Assembly: GCA_045660325.1 (NCBI GenBank)
Contig: JAZRDO010000038.1
Coordinates: forward strand, 1 to 55,854
From: SVTX01 sp045660325
GTDB lineage: Bacteria > Bacillota > Clostridia > Oscillospirales > CAG-272
Length of the DNA: 55,854 bases
Reading direction: 5' to 3'
Positions 26,316 through 33,874 of the stretch are shown here, one piece after another. The position numbers were made by a program, and so were the translations under genes. Every line of letters starts with the position of its first letter. The first letter of the stretch is position 1. The notes under the pieces are model-generated. The model worked only from the letters and a program-made list of their open reading frames with translations. It was not told the origin of the DNA and did no database searches.

Positions 26316-26342
26316 TGCAACAAGGCGTTTCACCTTGTTGCA
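26316..26342 (-). other. Intra-operon hairpin between two surface protein genes
   Basis: TGCAACAAGG and CCTTGTTGCA form a perfect 10-bp stem with a seven-base loop in the 135-base gap between the 573-aa and 741-aa genes. No T-run follows, so an RNA-stability or processing role is more likely than termination. Confidence 0.5.
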
Positions 26343-26379
26343 ATAGCAGTGCAGCTTAGATAAATGTGATTAAAAAGTA

Positions 26380-28101
26380 TTACTTCTTGTAGCTTTCGAT
26401 AACGCTTGTGCCTACCGTGCCTTCTGCGCCGAATGTGTATGTTACTGTGTTAACAGCATAGTATTCAGCTTCATTGTCAGGATTTGTCAAGCGAAGCTCA
26501 ACGATGAACTGTGCACCTTCGATATCAACTGTGCTGTTTTCAGCCTTGGATACGCCACACATAAATTCGCCAACCCAAGATACGATAGCGTCGTATGTCC
26601 AGCCGATCTGTGTAACGGAGCCGAGAAGAGGAATATAAGTATTAACCTCTACCTCAGGGTTGTCAAAGCCAACCCAACCCCATGTACCGTAATAACCGCC
26701 GAGTGTAATTGTACCCTCAGGAAGCATTGTGATATTGGAGTTTGCTGCGGGAACGAACTTTACGTAGTAATCGCATACCCATGTCTTGTAGAGACAGTCA
26801 TTGATGTTGTCGATTGTATGGGGGGACTTGAAGGAGTAAACCTGTTCAAGCTGCTGGCTAGCGGAGCCGGGGAAGAAGCCGAGGTCATCGTTCCATACAA
26901 TTGCCTCACCGAGAGTTACCTTCTGAACGTCAGCTATAGGAAGCTCCTTGTCGTTAGTTACAAGGGGCTCGTCGTAAATAACTACGGAGAAGGGAGAGAA
27001 GGACTTTGTTTTGAATCTGATAAAGCCCTCTGTGTAAGCAACGATGATAAGCTCTTCAACTGTACCGTCAGGAAGAGTGTGATATACAACATTACCTACG
27101 TTCTGGTCTTCACCAACGAAAACGTATACGTCGATAAACTCGGAATTACCTTCCTTAATACCTCCAACCTTGATCTCAAATGTCTTAACTTCACCGTTTA
27201 CATTAATACCGAGGTTGCTCTGTGTCTGGGGAGCCTCTTCCTTAACTACAACGTCGATATTGGAAGCGCCGTCAGCTATTGCCCCTGCAGGAACTACAAC
27301 TGTTGCGATGTAGTGTGTAGGAGAAGTGGATGTAGTATTTGCATTAGCTACCTTAACCGTGATATCCTTATTGGGAACAACAGCTGCAGAGCCGGAGCCG
27401 ATCATAGGAAGCTTTGCGCCTTCGTCATACATATTGTCGAATGCGTCATATTCGCTTGTGTACTGAGTAGCAAGGAGGTTTACTGTGAAGCCGCCGCCTA
27501 CGCTGAGGCCCTGATACTCGTTACCTGCTGTTTCCTGCATCTTAAGAACAACTGTGTAAACGTCGAAGTTGTTCTTGCCGTTTGCGGGATCAGCGTTCTG
27601 CTTAGCATAGAGAACACCCTTTGCTGCGCCGTTGGGGTTAGCCATAAGCTCTGCAACTGTACCTACGCGGTTAGCGTCAGTAAGCATATCGCGGATAACA
27701 GGCTCTGCGCCCTCGAACATATAAACGTCGATAACATCAGCGAGGTTTACGTCTACTTCTGTGTTGTCATTGGGAACTACTGTGAGCAAATACTGAAGGT
27801 CAAGAGTACCCTCGTTCTGAACCTTGATATACTTTACGTCAGTATAACCGGGCTCCCAATTTTTGTAATTGAAAATCGCACCCTTAGATGCATCAAGCCA
27901 AAGTGCATCATTTTCATCTGCGGGCTTTGTAGCGGAATATTCAAGAGTTACGTTAAGCGTACCCGACTGAATAATGTTACCTGCAGATGTTACTGTGCTT
28001 GTAAACCAAGCATATGTTGTACCAACAAGCATTGCAAAGCAAAGGAACATTGCCACAACGCTTGTGATAAGGGCGCGTTTAGTGGATTTAATATTTTTCA
28101 T
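26380..28101 (-). CDS. SipW-class surface protein, 573 residues
   Basis: An exported protein with a TAGGAGA ribosome site. Residues 1-32 are a SipW-class signal (VGTTYAWFTSTVTS). About 33-225 is the shared head module (NWEPGYTDVKYIKVQNEGTL, AGNEYQGLSVGG). About 230-375 is the second shared module, with IDVYVFVGEDQNVGNVVYH and ending in KTKSFSPFSVVIYDE; this matches the module seen in the 1141-, 1236- and 2233-aa proteins. The last ~200 residues are beta-rich (TITLGGYYGTWGWVGFDN, TQIGWTYDAIVSWVGEF) and unassigned. It lies directly after the first SipW peptidase gene, 46 bases apart, as TasA-like substrates commonly do. It is the closest window protein to a plain fibre-type subunit. Confidence 0.87.
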   Translation of the reverse strand: MKNIKSTKRALITSVVAMFLCFAMLVGTTYAWFTSTVTSAGNIIQSGTLNVTLEYSATKPADENDALWLDASKGAIFNYKNWEPGYTDVKYIKVQNEGTLDLQYLLTVVPNDNTEVDVNLADVIDVYMFEGAEPVIRDMLTDANRVGTVAELMANPNGAAKGVLYAKQNADPANGKNNFDVYTVVLKMQETAGNEYQGLSVGGGFTVNLLATQYTSEYDAFDNMYDEGAKLPMIGSGSAAVVPNKDITVKVANANTTSTSPTHYIATVVVPAGAIADGASNIDVVVKEEAPQTQSNLGINVNGEVKTFEIKVGGIKEGNSEFIDVYVFVGEDQNVGNVVYHTLPDGTVEELIIVAYTEGFIRFKTKSFSPFSVVIYDEPLVTNDKELPIADVQKVTLGEAIVWNDDLGFFPGSASQQLEQVYSFKSPHTIDNINDCLYKTWVCDYYVKFVPAANSNITMLPEGTITLGGYYGTWGWVGFDNPEVEVNTYIPLLGSVTQIGWTYDAIVSWVGEFMCGVSKAENSTVDIEGAQFIVELRLTNPDNEAEYYAVNTVTYTFGAEGTVGTSVIESYKK

Positions 28102-28147
28102 ATTTGTCTCCTATCCAAAATTTTGTTTTTTGTTTTCTGAAACGCTT

Positions 28148-28954
28148 TTAATTTTCTTCGGATTGTGAGCTTTGAGAATTCTCCTCCGTCGCGGGAGCGT
28201 CGGGCGGGGTCTCCTCCTTGGCTTTTTGATTATTGAGCTGTGCCTTAAGCTCTAACAGCTCCTGCATCATGCGCTGATTCTCAGCGCGCTCTGCGTCAAG
28301 TCTTTCCCTCTCGGCCTGCATATCCGCCATCTGTTCCTTTCTGTACTGACGGAACAGGCGAACTACGTTAACGCCGTTGTAGAGGATAAGAAGAATGAAA
28401 GGAACCAGGATACAAACGATATATCCGGGGGTAGTCTTCGTAAATGCAAAGAACTTACCTACACCGGGAAGCTTTCCTCGGTATACACCAAGTACGTAGG
28501 AGGGCTCAACCAACGCGGGGTCGTCCGAGCCTGTATTCGTACCGAATGTAACGTATCCAAGGAGTGCGCCCTTCTCATCATACGTCGCCTCACGTATCAT
28601 GTGAGTGATCGTAGAGCCGTAGGGAGGATAGTATCCTGTCCCATCCTCGGGGTTCATCGAAATAAATGCGATGATCTCTCCGGGCTTGAGATTATACTGC
28701 TCCTTATCACGCAGGCTCTTGATGATAACGATATCGCCGGCATTGAAATGTGTCTTCATATCCTTATTGTTTTCGGACGGGCTCATGGAGTCAGTCTGAA
28801 CAATGTAGAATCGGTGTCCAAATATCTCACGCTCATTTTCGTCAAGCATTGTAACCGACCAAATGGTGAATATCATCATACCGATCGTGAATGCAACGAG
28901 AATCCAAGTCACAACCTTCAATGCGATATTCAAAAATTTTTTTGCTTTAGTCAT
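28148..28954 (-). CDS. sipW: SipW-like (ER-type) signal peptidase I, copy 1
   Basis: A 268-residue membrane serine protease that removes signal peptides from TasA/camelysin-class proteins outside the membrane. It has an N-terminal helix (about 11-33), the nucleophile Ser56 in VQTDSMSPS, and His118 in STITHMI in place of the bacterial Lys. This Ser/His pair marks the ER/archaeal/SipW branch of SPase I. FGTNTGSDD near 137-144 gives the conserved Asp region. A second helix follows (about 174-200), then a cytosolic coiled coil (about 205-250, heptad-rich MQAERERLDAERAENQRM) and an acidic Ser/Gln/Glu tail. The coiled-coil tail is unusual for a signal peptidase and is also present in copy 2. The gene is six bases after the 200-aa substrate gene and 46 before the 573-aa substrate. 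Confidence 0.9.
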   Translation of the reverse strand: MTKAKKFLNIALKVVTWILVAFTIGMMIFTIWSVTMLDENEREIFGHRFYIVQTDSMSPSENNKDMKTHFNAGDIVIIKSLRDKEQYNLKPGEIIAFISMNPEDGTGYYPPYGSTITHMIREATYDEKGALLGYVTFGTNTGSDDPALVEPSYVLGVYRGKLPGVGKFFAFTKTTPGYIVCILVPFILLILYNGVNVVRLFRQYRKEQMADMQAERERLDAERAENQRMMQELLELKAQLNNQKAKEETPPDAPATEENSQSSQSEEN

Positions 28955-28960
28955 TTTCGA

Positions 28961-29563
28961 TTATTCCTCGATTTCTCCGTTTGCTTGCACCGCATATACT
29001 GTCACTCCAATACCCGTATAAGCCTTATATTGGAACTCGTTTCCTGCGGTTTCCTTCATTTTTATTATTAAGTAATATGTTTTACTGCTTATATTCGGCT
29101 GTAAGTAGCCTCTGAAGTTCAGGATACGCTCCGCATTTTCAATATCTATGGTGCCGTCGGCATTTTCCTCGGCGAGCCAGATATCAAACGCTTCATTGAA
29201 TTTTTGCATATCGATCTTTTCATCCCTACTTATTGACAGGTTAAACAGCACGGGAATATTACCCTGATTTTCTATCACGAAGCCCTGCGTGTGGAAGGTC
29301 GCGCCGGGTTCAAAGAAAATCTTATCACTATCCGTTTGTCCCGTTTTTGTAATGAATGCGAGCGAACGGTTCTGCAACGTATCTCCCGCCTTGTCAACGA
29401 TATCTATCTTGACAAGACCCGAGGTCGCCACAATTCCGATCGTTCCGTCATCGGGATTGCTTGTAAAGAGCGCGTATGTCGCTCCCACAAGGCACACAAG
29501 GCAAAGCAGGATGACTAACACCGCTATAATACAAGCTTGTTTATTTGATTTATAACGAAACAT
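28961..29563 (-). CDS. Small TasA/camelysin-like SipW substrate
   Basis: A 200-residue exported protein with an AAGGAGGT site. Residues 1-35 are a SipW-class signal with the variant junction GATYALFTSNPDDG. The mature part is one beta-sandwich-like domain: FFEPGATFHTQGFVIENQGNIPVLFNLSI is the typical TasA/camelysin strand pair, and KMKETAGNEFQYKAYTGIGVTVYAVQANG is the closing segment of that family. It has no payload domain, so it may be a structural fibre subunit or an accessory like TapA. It lies immediately upstream of the first SipW gene. Confidence 0.85.
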   Translation of the reverse strand: MFRYKSNKQACIIAVLVILLCLVCLVGATYALFTSNPDDGTIGIVATSGLVKIDIVDKAGDTLQNRSLAFITKTGQTDSDKIFFEPGATFHTQGFVIENQGNIPVLFNLSISRDEKIDMQKFNEAFDIWLAEENADGTIDIENAERILNFRGYLQPNISSKTYYLIIKMKETAGNEFQYKAYTGIGVTVYAVQANGEIEE

Positions 29564-29597
29564 CCATACCTCCTTGTAAGATTTTTACGTATTTGTA

Positions 29598-30236
29598 TTA
29601 CGTGAGGGGGTTGCCGTTTGCGTCAAAGCCGTTATACTGAATTGCTTCAAGTAATACGGAAAGCTCAATTGTCTGATCGTGATAAGAATTACCGTTAGCG
29701 TCTGTGTTACCAACAGTCTTATCAAGACCGATCTTGACCGTTACCGATCCGATATTCTGTGTTGTTCCGAAGGGCAATTCAATCCAAGCAGTTGAGAAAT
29801 ACTCATTATTTGCATCAAGTGTGCATTCAACACCGTCTACTGTAACCGTCAAAGCGGATGAGAGAACGGAGTCGTTTACAAGCTTAATGAGGTAACGGTA
29901 TCTGATACCTACATTACTCTGATTGTCGCCGTTGATTTTGAACTCAACGAAATCGCCGGGTGTCATTCTGTCTACAGTAAGAATACCGCCATCAAGCTCG
30001 GCTGTACCGCCGTTAGCAAAATGGATCACGTTATTCTGGTCCTTTACTGCAGCAACGTCAAGAGAAGTACCCTTAAAGGAATCCTGGGGTGCTTCCGCAG
30101 TAACGCTTACCTTACCGGAAGTAACTGTAATATCCATATTAGCAGTACTTGTAAAGAGCGCGAACGTTGAGCCAGCAATGATACAAAGGCAAATCGCTAT
30201 CGTCGCAATCGAGGATAACAAGATCTTCTTTTTCAT
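29598..30236 (-). CDS. Small TasA-like SipW substrate
   Basis: A 212-residue exported protein with an AAAGGAG site. Residues 1-27 are a SipW-class signal (AGSTFALFTSTANMDITVTSGK). The mature domain shows FVEFKINGDNQSNVGIRYRYLIKLVNDS and a C-terminal LSVLLEAIQYNGFDANG, close to the layout of TasA-type fibre proteins (a jelly-roll domain ending in an EAIQ strand). It may be the main fibre subunit of this locus. It lies 34 bases upstream of the 200-aa substrate gene and follows a conspicuous hairpin. Confidence 0.85.
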   Translation of the reverse strand: MKKKILLSSIATIAICLCIIAGSTFALFTSTANMDITVTSGKVSVTAEAPQDSFKGTSLDVAAVKDQNNVIHFANGGTAELDGGILTVDRMTPGDFVEFKINGDNQSNVGIRYRYLIKLVNDSVLSSALTVTVDGVECTLDANNEYFSTAWIELPFGTTQNIGSVTVKIGLDKTVGNTDANGNSYHDQTIELSVLLEAIQYNGFDANGNPLT

Positions 30237-30284
30237 TTCAGCTTTTCTCCTTTATGTTTTTTTATTTTTCTAGGTCTATGCTAT

Positions 30285-30321
30285 CGAAGCTTAGCTGTTT
30301 CCAAACGACAGCAAAGCTTCG
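30285..30321 (-). other. Intra-operon hairpin upstream of the 212-aa substrate
   Basis: CGAAGCTT pairs with AAGCTTCG, and GCTG with CAGC just inside, across a ~10-base loop in the 116-base gap. No T-run follows on the minus strand; a processing or stabilising hairpin is likely, which could raise output of the downstream small substrate. Confidence 0.55.
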
Positions 30322-30352
30322 CAGGCTGCGCGTTTGTTTTTGTGAGCTGCTC

Positions 30353-31030
30353 TTATCGAGCCGTGGTTGACTGTACAGCGTGTACGACAAGATCAAACTT
30401 CAACTCCTCGGACTGCGCCTTGTCGTTGTCATTGTATCCAAGACCGTTCGATGAAACGTAGCTGTCAAGGAATTCAACGGTTACCGTAAAGGTGTCAGTA
30501 TCTCCAATACCGAGTACGTCTATGTATCCGCCGCTTGCGCCTTTAACTATCAAGCCGTTGCCGACAAAGTCATACTTATCGGTTCCCGTGTTAACGGTAA
30601 CCCTGAGCTGCTTTGCAAGGTCGGGACCCTTCGTCTTATCCGTGCAAACGATCTCGATCCAATATCCAAAAGCTACGTCGCTATTGTTTGCAATCTCCAT
30701 CTTTGCTACGAACTTTGATCCGGGGACGATCTTTTCCTTTTCACCATTTGCATTAGTAGTCAAGCCAAACACGTTTTCATCAGTAGGATCCGAAAAATCA
30801 ACCGGATTTGTATCGGGCTTCAACGTTTCAAGATATCCCTTTTTATTCAACGTGGTCTTCACAAGCTCTTTGCGCGTCAGGGTAATTTCAAGATCACCTG
30901 CTTGTAAGTGATTAGTAACGCCCTGAGTATCGGTAAATAAGGACCATGTCATACCGACAATAATCGTTAATGCTAACAAAATTATCGCTGCAGATACTAT
31001 TAAAGCTCTTTTTCTGTTCGTGCTTCCCAT
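30353..31030 (-). CDS. Small SipW-class exported protein with variant junction
   Basis: A 225-residue exported protein with an AAGGAGGAG site. Residues 1-30 are the signal, with the junction GMTWSLFTDTQGVTNHLQAGDLEIT; here Trp-Ser precedes the LFTD where other substrates have Phe-Ala/Tyr-Ala, so cleavage may be weaker or at another bond. The mature part is a single beta-rich domain (GSKFVAKMEIANNSDVAFGYWIEIV, then ELKFDLVVHAVQ). It is the first substrate gene after the uL15-like gene and second SipW. A minor fibre, anchor or initiator subunit is possible. Confidence 0.8.
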   Translation of the reverse strand: MGSTNRKRALIVSAAIILLALTIIVGMTWSLFTDTQGVTNHLQAGDLEITLTRKELVKTTLNKKGYLETLKPDTNPVDFSDPTDENVFGLTTNANGEKEKIVPGSKFVAKMEIANNSDVAFGYWIEIVCTDKTKGPDLAKQLRVTVNTGTDKYDFVGNGLIVKGASGGYIDVLGIGDTDTFTVTVEFLDSYVSSNGLGYNDNDKAQSEELKFDLVVHAVQSTTAR

Positions 31031-31089
31031 AGTCGCTCCTCCTTTCTCACAAAATCATTGTATTGAAGCACCCGTATGGGTGGGATCAA

Positions 31090-31614
31090 TCATTTAAGAA
31101 TAATAACAGTACCGCCCGTAAGCTCGATCATTTTGATCGCTTGAATGGAATAGCTTTCGGACTTTACTATAAGCGGCTTTTCAAGAATGCCGTCAGCCAA
31201 AACCTTCATTCTGCCGACCTTCTTTGAAATAAGTCCTCTCTGCTTTAAAACAGAAAGTGTAATTACGTCGTTTGCCTCAAACACGTCGTTCAGTACACCG
31301 ATATTGATAATACCCTGCTTACCGTGTCCGGCTCCATCCTCGTAATTTGCGGTCTTTATGGCAAGATCGTCAGAGATCATTTCATCCGCCTCCTCGGCGC
31401 TGATATGCTCAACGATCTCGGGCATAACCTCTTCCACTATGGGAACCACAACAGGAGGCTCCTCCTCAATCGGCTCCTCTACCTTTTCCTCCTCAGGCTC
31501 TTCTTCCTTCTTGCTCCTGAGAAGCTCTATTACGAGGTCAATCGCAACGTAAACAAGGGTGGCTATAGCAAACACAGTTGCCACTATCATAAAGATAATT
31601 ACAAAGGTTGTCAT
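31090..31614 (-). CDS. Membrane protein with a ribosomal uL15-like cytosolic domain
   Basis: A 174-residue protein. Residues 4-32 are one membrane helix; RSKK after it places the C-terminus in the cytosol. Residues 37-75 are a Glu/Pro-rich acidic linker. Residues about 100-174 resemble the C-terminal half of ribosomal protein uL15: NIGVLNDVFEANDVITLSVL, then LKQRGLISKK, KVLADGILEKPLIVK, and IELTGGTVIIL, matching the bacterial uL15 order GVISK...VKILGNGKLEKKLTVKA...AIEAAGG. The Gly/Lys-rich rRNA-binding N-terminal half of uL15 is absent. The ATG overlaps the second SipW stop in an ATGA, so the two are probably translated together. The true uL15 gene sits in a ribosomal operon elsewhere; this is a fold reused at the membrane. 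Role unknown: a scaffold or regulator for SipW is the simplest guess. Confidence 0.8.
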   Translation of the reverse strand: MTTFVIIFMIVATVFAIATLVYVAIDLVIELLRSKKEEEPEEEKVEEPIEEEPPVVVPIVEEVMPEIVEHISAEEADEMISDDLAIKTANYEDGAGHGKQGIINIGVLNDVFEANDVITLSVLKQRGLISKKVGRMKVLADGILEKPLIVKSESYSIQAIKMIELTGGTVIILK

Positions 31615-32399
31615 TCAACTCCATCCTCCTTGCTTTCCTGATTTTTAACACTTTCATTTCCATCCTGCGCTCGAGATCCCTCAAGCTCCGCGAGACGGCG
31701 ACGGAGAGCATCAAGCTCATCGTCCTTCTTCTTATTTTCTTCTATTTGCTTATTTTTCTTATCCTCGTTCATTACCTTAGCGATCTTTAAAACTTCAAGC
31801 AAAATTATGATCGCGCAAGGAACGATAATAAGAAGAATTATGCCTATCGGATTCTTAAGTCCGCTGAGCACAAGGCCGATCGCCTTCGACTGTCCAACAA
31901 CCTTACCTATAACGTAATTCGTGCTTGCTATCTCGGACGTGTCAATGCTCTGCACGAGCTGACCGTTCTCGGCATTTTTATTGTCTCCCGCAAGCTCAAT
32001 ATCGTAGCCGCCTCTGTCATTCTTGACGATAGAGGTAATACGGTGAGTAATAGTCACTTGCGTTGTATAGAGATAACGGAAGGTAAGAACGTCACCAACC
32101 TTAAGCTCATCATACCAAGCACTTGCCTCCTCGGGATCATCGGGAACAAGCTCGATAAATACAAGCGAACGGACCGGGATAGACTTGATCTTAAAATCAG
32201 ACACATCGGTAAGCTCACACTTACCCATAGAATCCGACGTTACTATTCTCATCTGGTGTCCGAACACGTTGGCTGCACCGTCGGCATCCTTCTTGGCAAC
32301 AACGGTTACGATGACTGCAAAAATACAAAGCGCGAGGAACACGTACATAAGTACGTCAAGCGCAATTTTTCCTGTTTTCTTTAAGCTCGCTTTCTTCAT
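31611..32399 (-). CDS. sipW: SipW-like (ER-type) signal peptidase I, copy 2
   Basis: A 262-residue membrane signal peptidase. An N-terminal helix (about 12-36) is followed by Ser57 in VTSDSMGK, then His119 in VTITHRITS and Asp139 in LAGDNKNAE, the Ser/His/Asp set of the SipW/ER branch. A second helix (about 170-200) precedes a cytosolic coiled coil (EENKKKDDELDALRRRLAEL) and an acidic tail. The region 60-100 is longer than in copy 1, suggesting a different substrate lid. Only ~30% of positions look alike by eye between the two copies. It follows the 164-aa gene by eight bases and overlaps the uL15-like gene by four. The presence of two copies with different neighbours suggests they serve different signal types or work together. 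Confidence 0.9.
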   Translation of the reverse strand: MKKASLKKTGKIALDVLMYVFLALCIFAVIVTVVAKKDADGAANVFGHQMRIVTSDSMGKCELTDVSDFKIKSIPVRSLVFIELVPDDPEEASAWYDELKVGDVLTFRYLYTTQVTITHRITSIVKNDRGGYDIELAGDNKNAENGQLVQSIDTSEIASTNYVIGKVVGQSKAIGLVLSGLKNPIGIILLIIVPCAIIILLEVLKIAKVMNEDKKNKQIEENKKKDDELDALRRRLAELEGSRAQDGNESVKNQESKEDGVE

Positions 32400-32407
32400 A
32401 CCCTACC

Positions 32408-32902
32408 TCACTCGTTACTTGCAGTCAATACAAGCTTGAATAATGCCTCGGCATTTTTGGCCTCATTGCCAACCTCAATGGGGAGATAATATATAACCCT
32501 GAGTTCTGTGTTTCTAAACACCTCAAAGTCAATGGGAAAAACGATATTTTCATCCTCAAAGGCATCTGCAAGGAGCTCGTCGTAAAGCACCTCATCCTTT
32601 GAAACGATTTTTACACGCGCGAAGTTCTTGAGTGTTTTATCTTCAAGCTCAACAAAATCAAGAGAGAGGTCATACTCGTTAGCATTCTTGTTTTTAAGCT
32701 TGATCCTATACTCACATTGTTCACCGGGAACCAGGGTCAACGCTTCAAATTCAACAATTTCCGTATTGTCATCAGACAAATTTACTACAATATTGTTGCG
32801 CTCATCCTCTGTTGCCAGCATCCACGTCATTAACGATACGCCTACTATGATCAAAACGCTTCCTACCACCAGAAGAATTCGCATTAAATGTCCTTTTCTC
32901 AC
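32408..32902 (-). CDS. Membrane-anchored beta-rich protein, first gene of the SipW operon
   Basis: A 164-residue protein beginning with GTG at 32902, six bases after AAAGGAGG. Residues 7-30 are a hydrophobic helix (LLVVGSVLIIVGVSLMTWML) with no SipW junction and no lipobox, so it probably stays anchored with the rest outside. The outer part looks like an Ig/CARDB-type beta-sandwich: TLVPGEQCEYRIKLKNKNANEYDLSLDF, then VFRNTELRVIYYLPIEVG. Similar domains in fibre systems act as chaperone-like or anchoring partners, for example in the way TapA helps TasA. I do not recognise a named family. It directly follows the operon promoter. Confidence 0.72.
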   Translation of the reverse strand: MRKGHLMRILLVVGSVLIIVGVSLMTWMLATEDERNNIVVNLSDDNTEIVEFEALTLVPGEQCEYRIKLKNKNANEYDLSLDFVELEDKTLKNFARVKIVSKDEVLYDELLADAFEDENIVFPIDFEVFRNTELRVIYYLPIEVGNEAKNAEALFKLVLTASNE

Positions 32903-32987
32903 CGTCGCCCTCCTTTCCGCAAAATCAACAATAAATAATAAAGTTTATTAATATATACATCTATATACGCACATGCGACACACACTA

Positions 32988-33016
32988 ATTCTACCACTTT
33001 TGGCACTAAAAGTCAA
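32988..33016 (-). promoter_or_regulatory. Promoter of the SipW/TasA-like operon
   Basis: On the minus strand: TTGACT, 17 bases, TAGAAT, about 80 bases before the GTG at 32902. Nine further genes follow in the same direction with gaps under 150 bases. Confidence 0.78.
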
Positions 33017-33321
33017 CACTTTTAATGAAATTAAAAAAACATTGTAACAACCACACAATTTTCTTATCGAGATATGTGGAAATTTTACATAATTCAAAAA
33101 AATTTTTGCGAAAATTCCTAAAATCCATCCGAGTGTTCATAAAATTTCATTTATTCGCCCCATTTATCTGCCAAAATTCCATTTATTTCCATTTTTCTCA
33201 AAATGTAATTTTGCAATCAAAGCCAAAAAAATAGGTGTGGTTAAATAATATCCAAGCGTAAAACCGTATAAGCTTACACAATATTGCATATGCTTATTAA
33301 AACGGGATCGTGAGGTGAATT
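33017..33321. other. Gene-free A/T-rich spacer
   Basis: No gene is visible. It contains short direct repeats of the type ATTTCATTTATT and AATTCCATTTATT near 33140-33200 and the poorly defined promoter region of the 33322 gene. A GAGGTG ribosome site sits at its right end. Confidence 0.4.
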
Positions 33322-33843
33322 ATGAGAAAAAATCGACTTTGGTCTCTTTGGGGCTTCGCCACAACCTCTCTTTTGGGTACCTTATTACACTTTTTATACG
33401 ATTGGTCGGGAAACGCTTTGATCACAGCACCCTTCTCGGGTGTCAACGAATCAACCTGGGAGCATATGAAGCTGCTGTTTTGGCCTATGTTCCTCTTCTC
33501 TATCATACAAAGCTTCTTTTTCCGTAACAAAAAGGATTTTTGGTGCATCAAGCTTAGAGGAATAGCTATAGGACTTACGTTTATACCCGTGATTTTTTAT
33601 ACCTACAACGGAGTTATCGGAAAATCTCCCGACTGGATAAATATCGCGATATTCTTTATCTGCGCCGCCATTGCCTATATTTATGAGGCAAAGCAATTGA
33701 ATAATGAGCAAAAGAACTGTACAAATTCAAAGCTTTCTATAGTGATCCTGTGTATAATTGCAGCCTTATTCGGAATTTTCACCTTTGTAACGCCGCAGAT
33801 CGGAATTTTCAAGGATCCCTTGACCGGCACATTCGGAATATAA
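33322..33843 (+). CDS. DUF6512 family membrane protein
   Basis: A 173-residue integral membrane protein with about five hydrophobic helices. The opening WSLWGFATTSLLGTLLHFLYDWSGN and the following APFSGVNESTWEHMKLLFWPMF form the characteristic DUF6512 signature (a conserved ESTWEH motif between helices 1 and 2). The family is common in Clostridia and has no known function. It is monocistronic on the plus strand, convergent with the hydrolase gene, and shares a bidirectional terminator with it. Confidence 0.8.
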   Translation: MRKNRLWSLWGFATTSLLGTLLHFLYDWSGNALITAPFSGVNESTWEHMKLLFWPMFLFSIIQSFFFRNKKDFWCIKLRGIAIGLTFIPVIFYTYNGVIGKSPDWINIAIFFICAAIAYIYEAKQLNNEQKNCTNSKLSIVILCIIAALFGIFTFVTPQIGIFKDPLTGTFGI

Positions 33844-33873
33844 AAAACCCGACGGATACCCGTCGGCTTTTTC
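33844..33873. terminator. Bidirectional terminator
   Basis: CCGACGG and CCGTCGG form the stem, with an A-run on the left and CTTTTTC on the right. It lies between the convergent DUF6512 and hydrolase genes. Confidence 0.82.
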
Positions 33874-33874
33874 A

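Noticed and set aside
3190..28101. LPXTG sortase anchoring of the large surface proteins
   Set aside because: None of the C-termini shows an LPXTG-like motif, a hydrophobic segment and a positive tail, and no sortase gene is in the window.
31090..31614. Authentic ribosomal protein L15 gene
   Set aside because: The rRNA-binding N-terminal half is missing, a membrane helix and acidic linker replace it, and no other ribosomal genes or secY are nearby.
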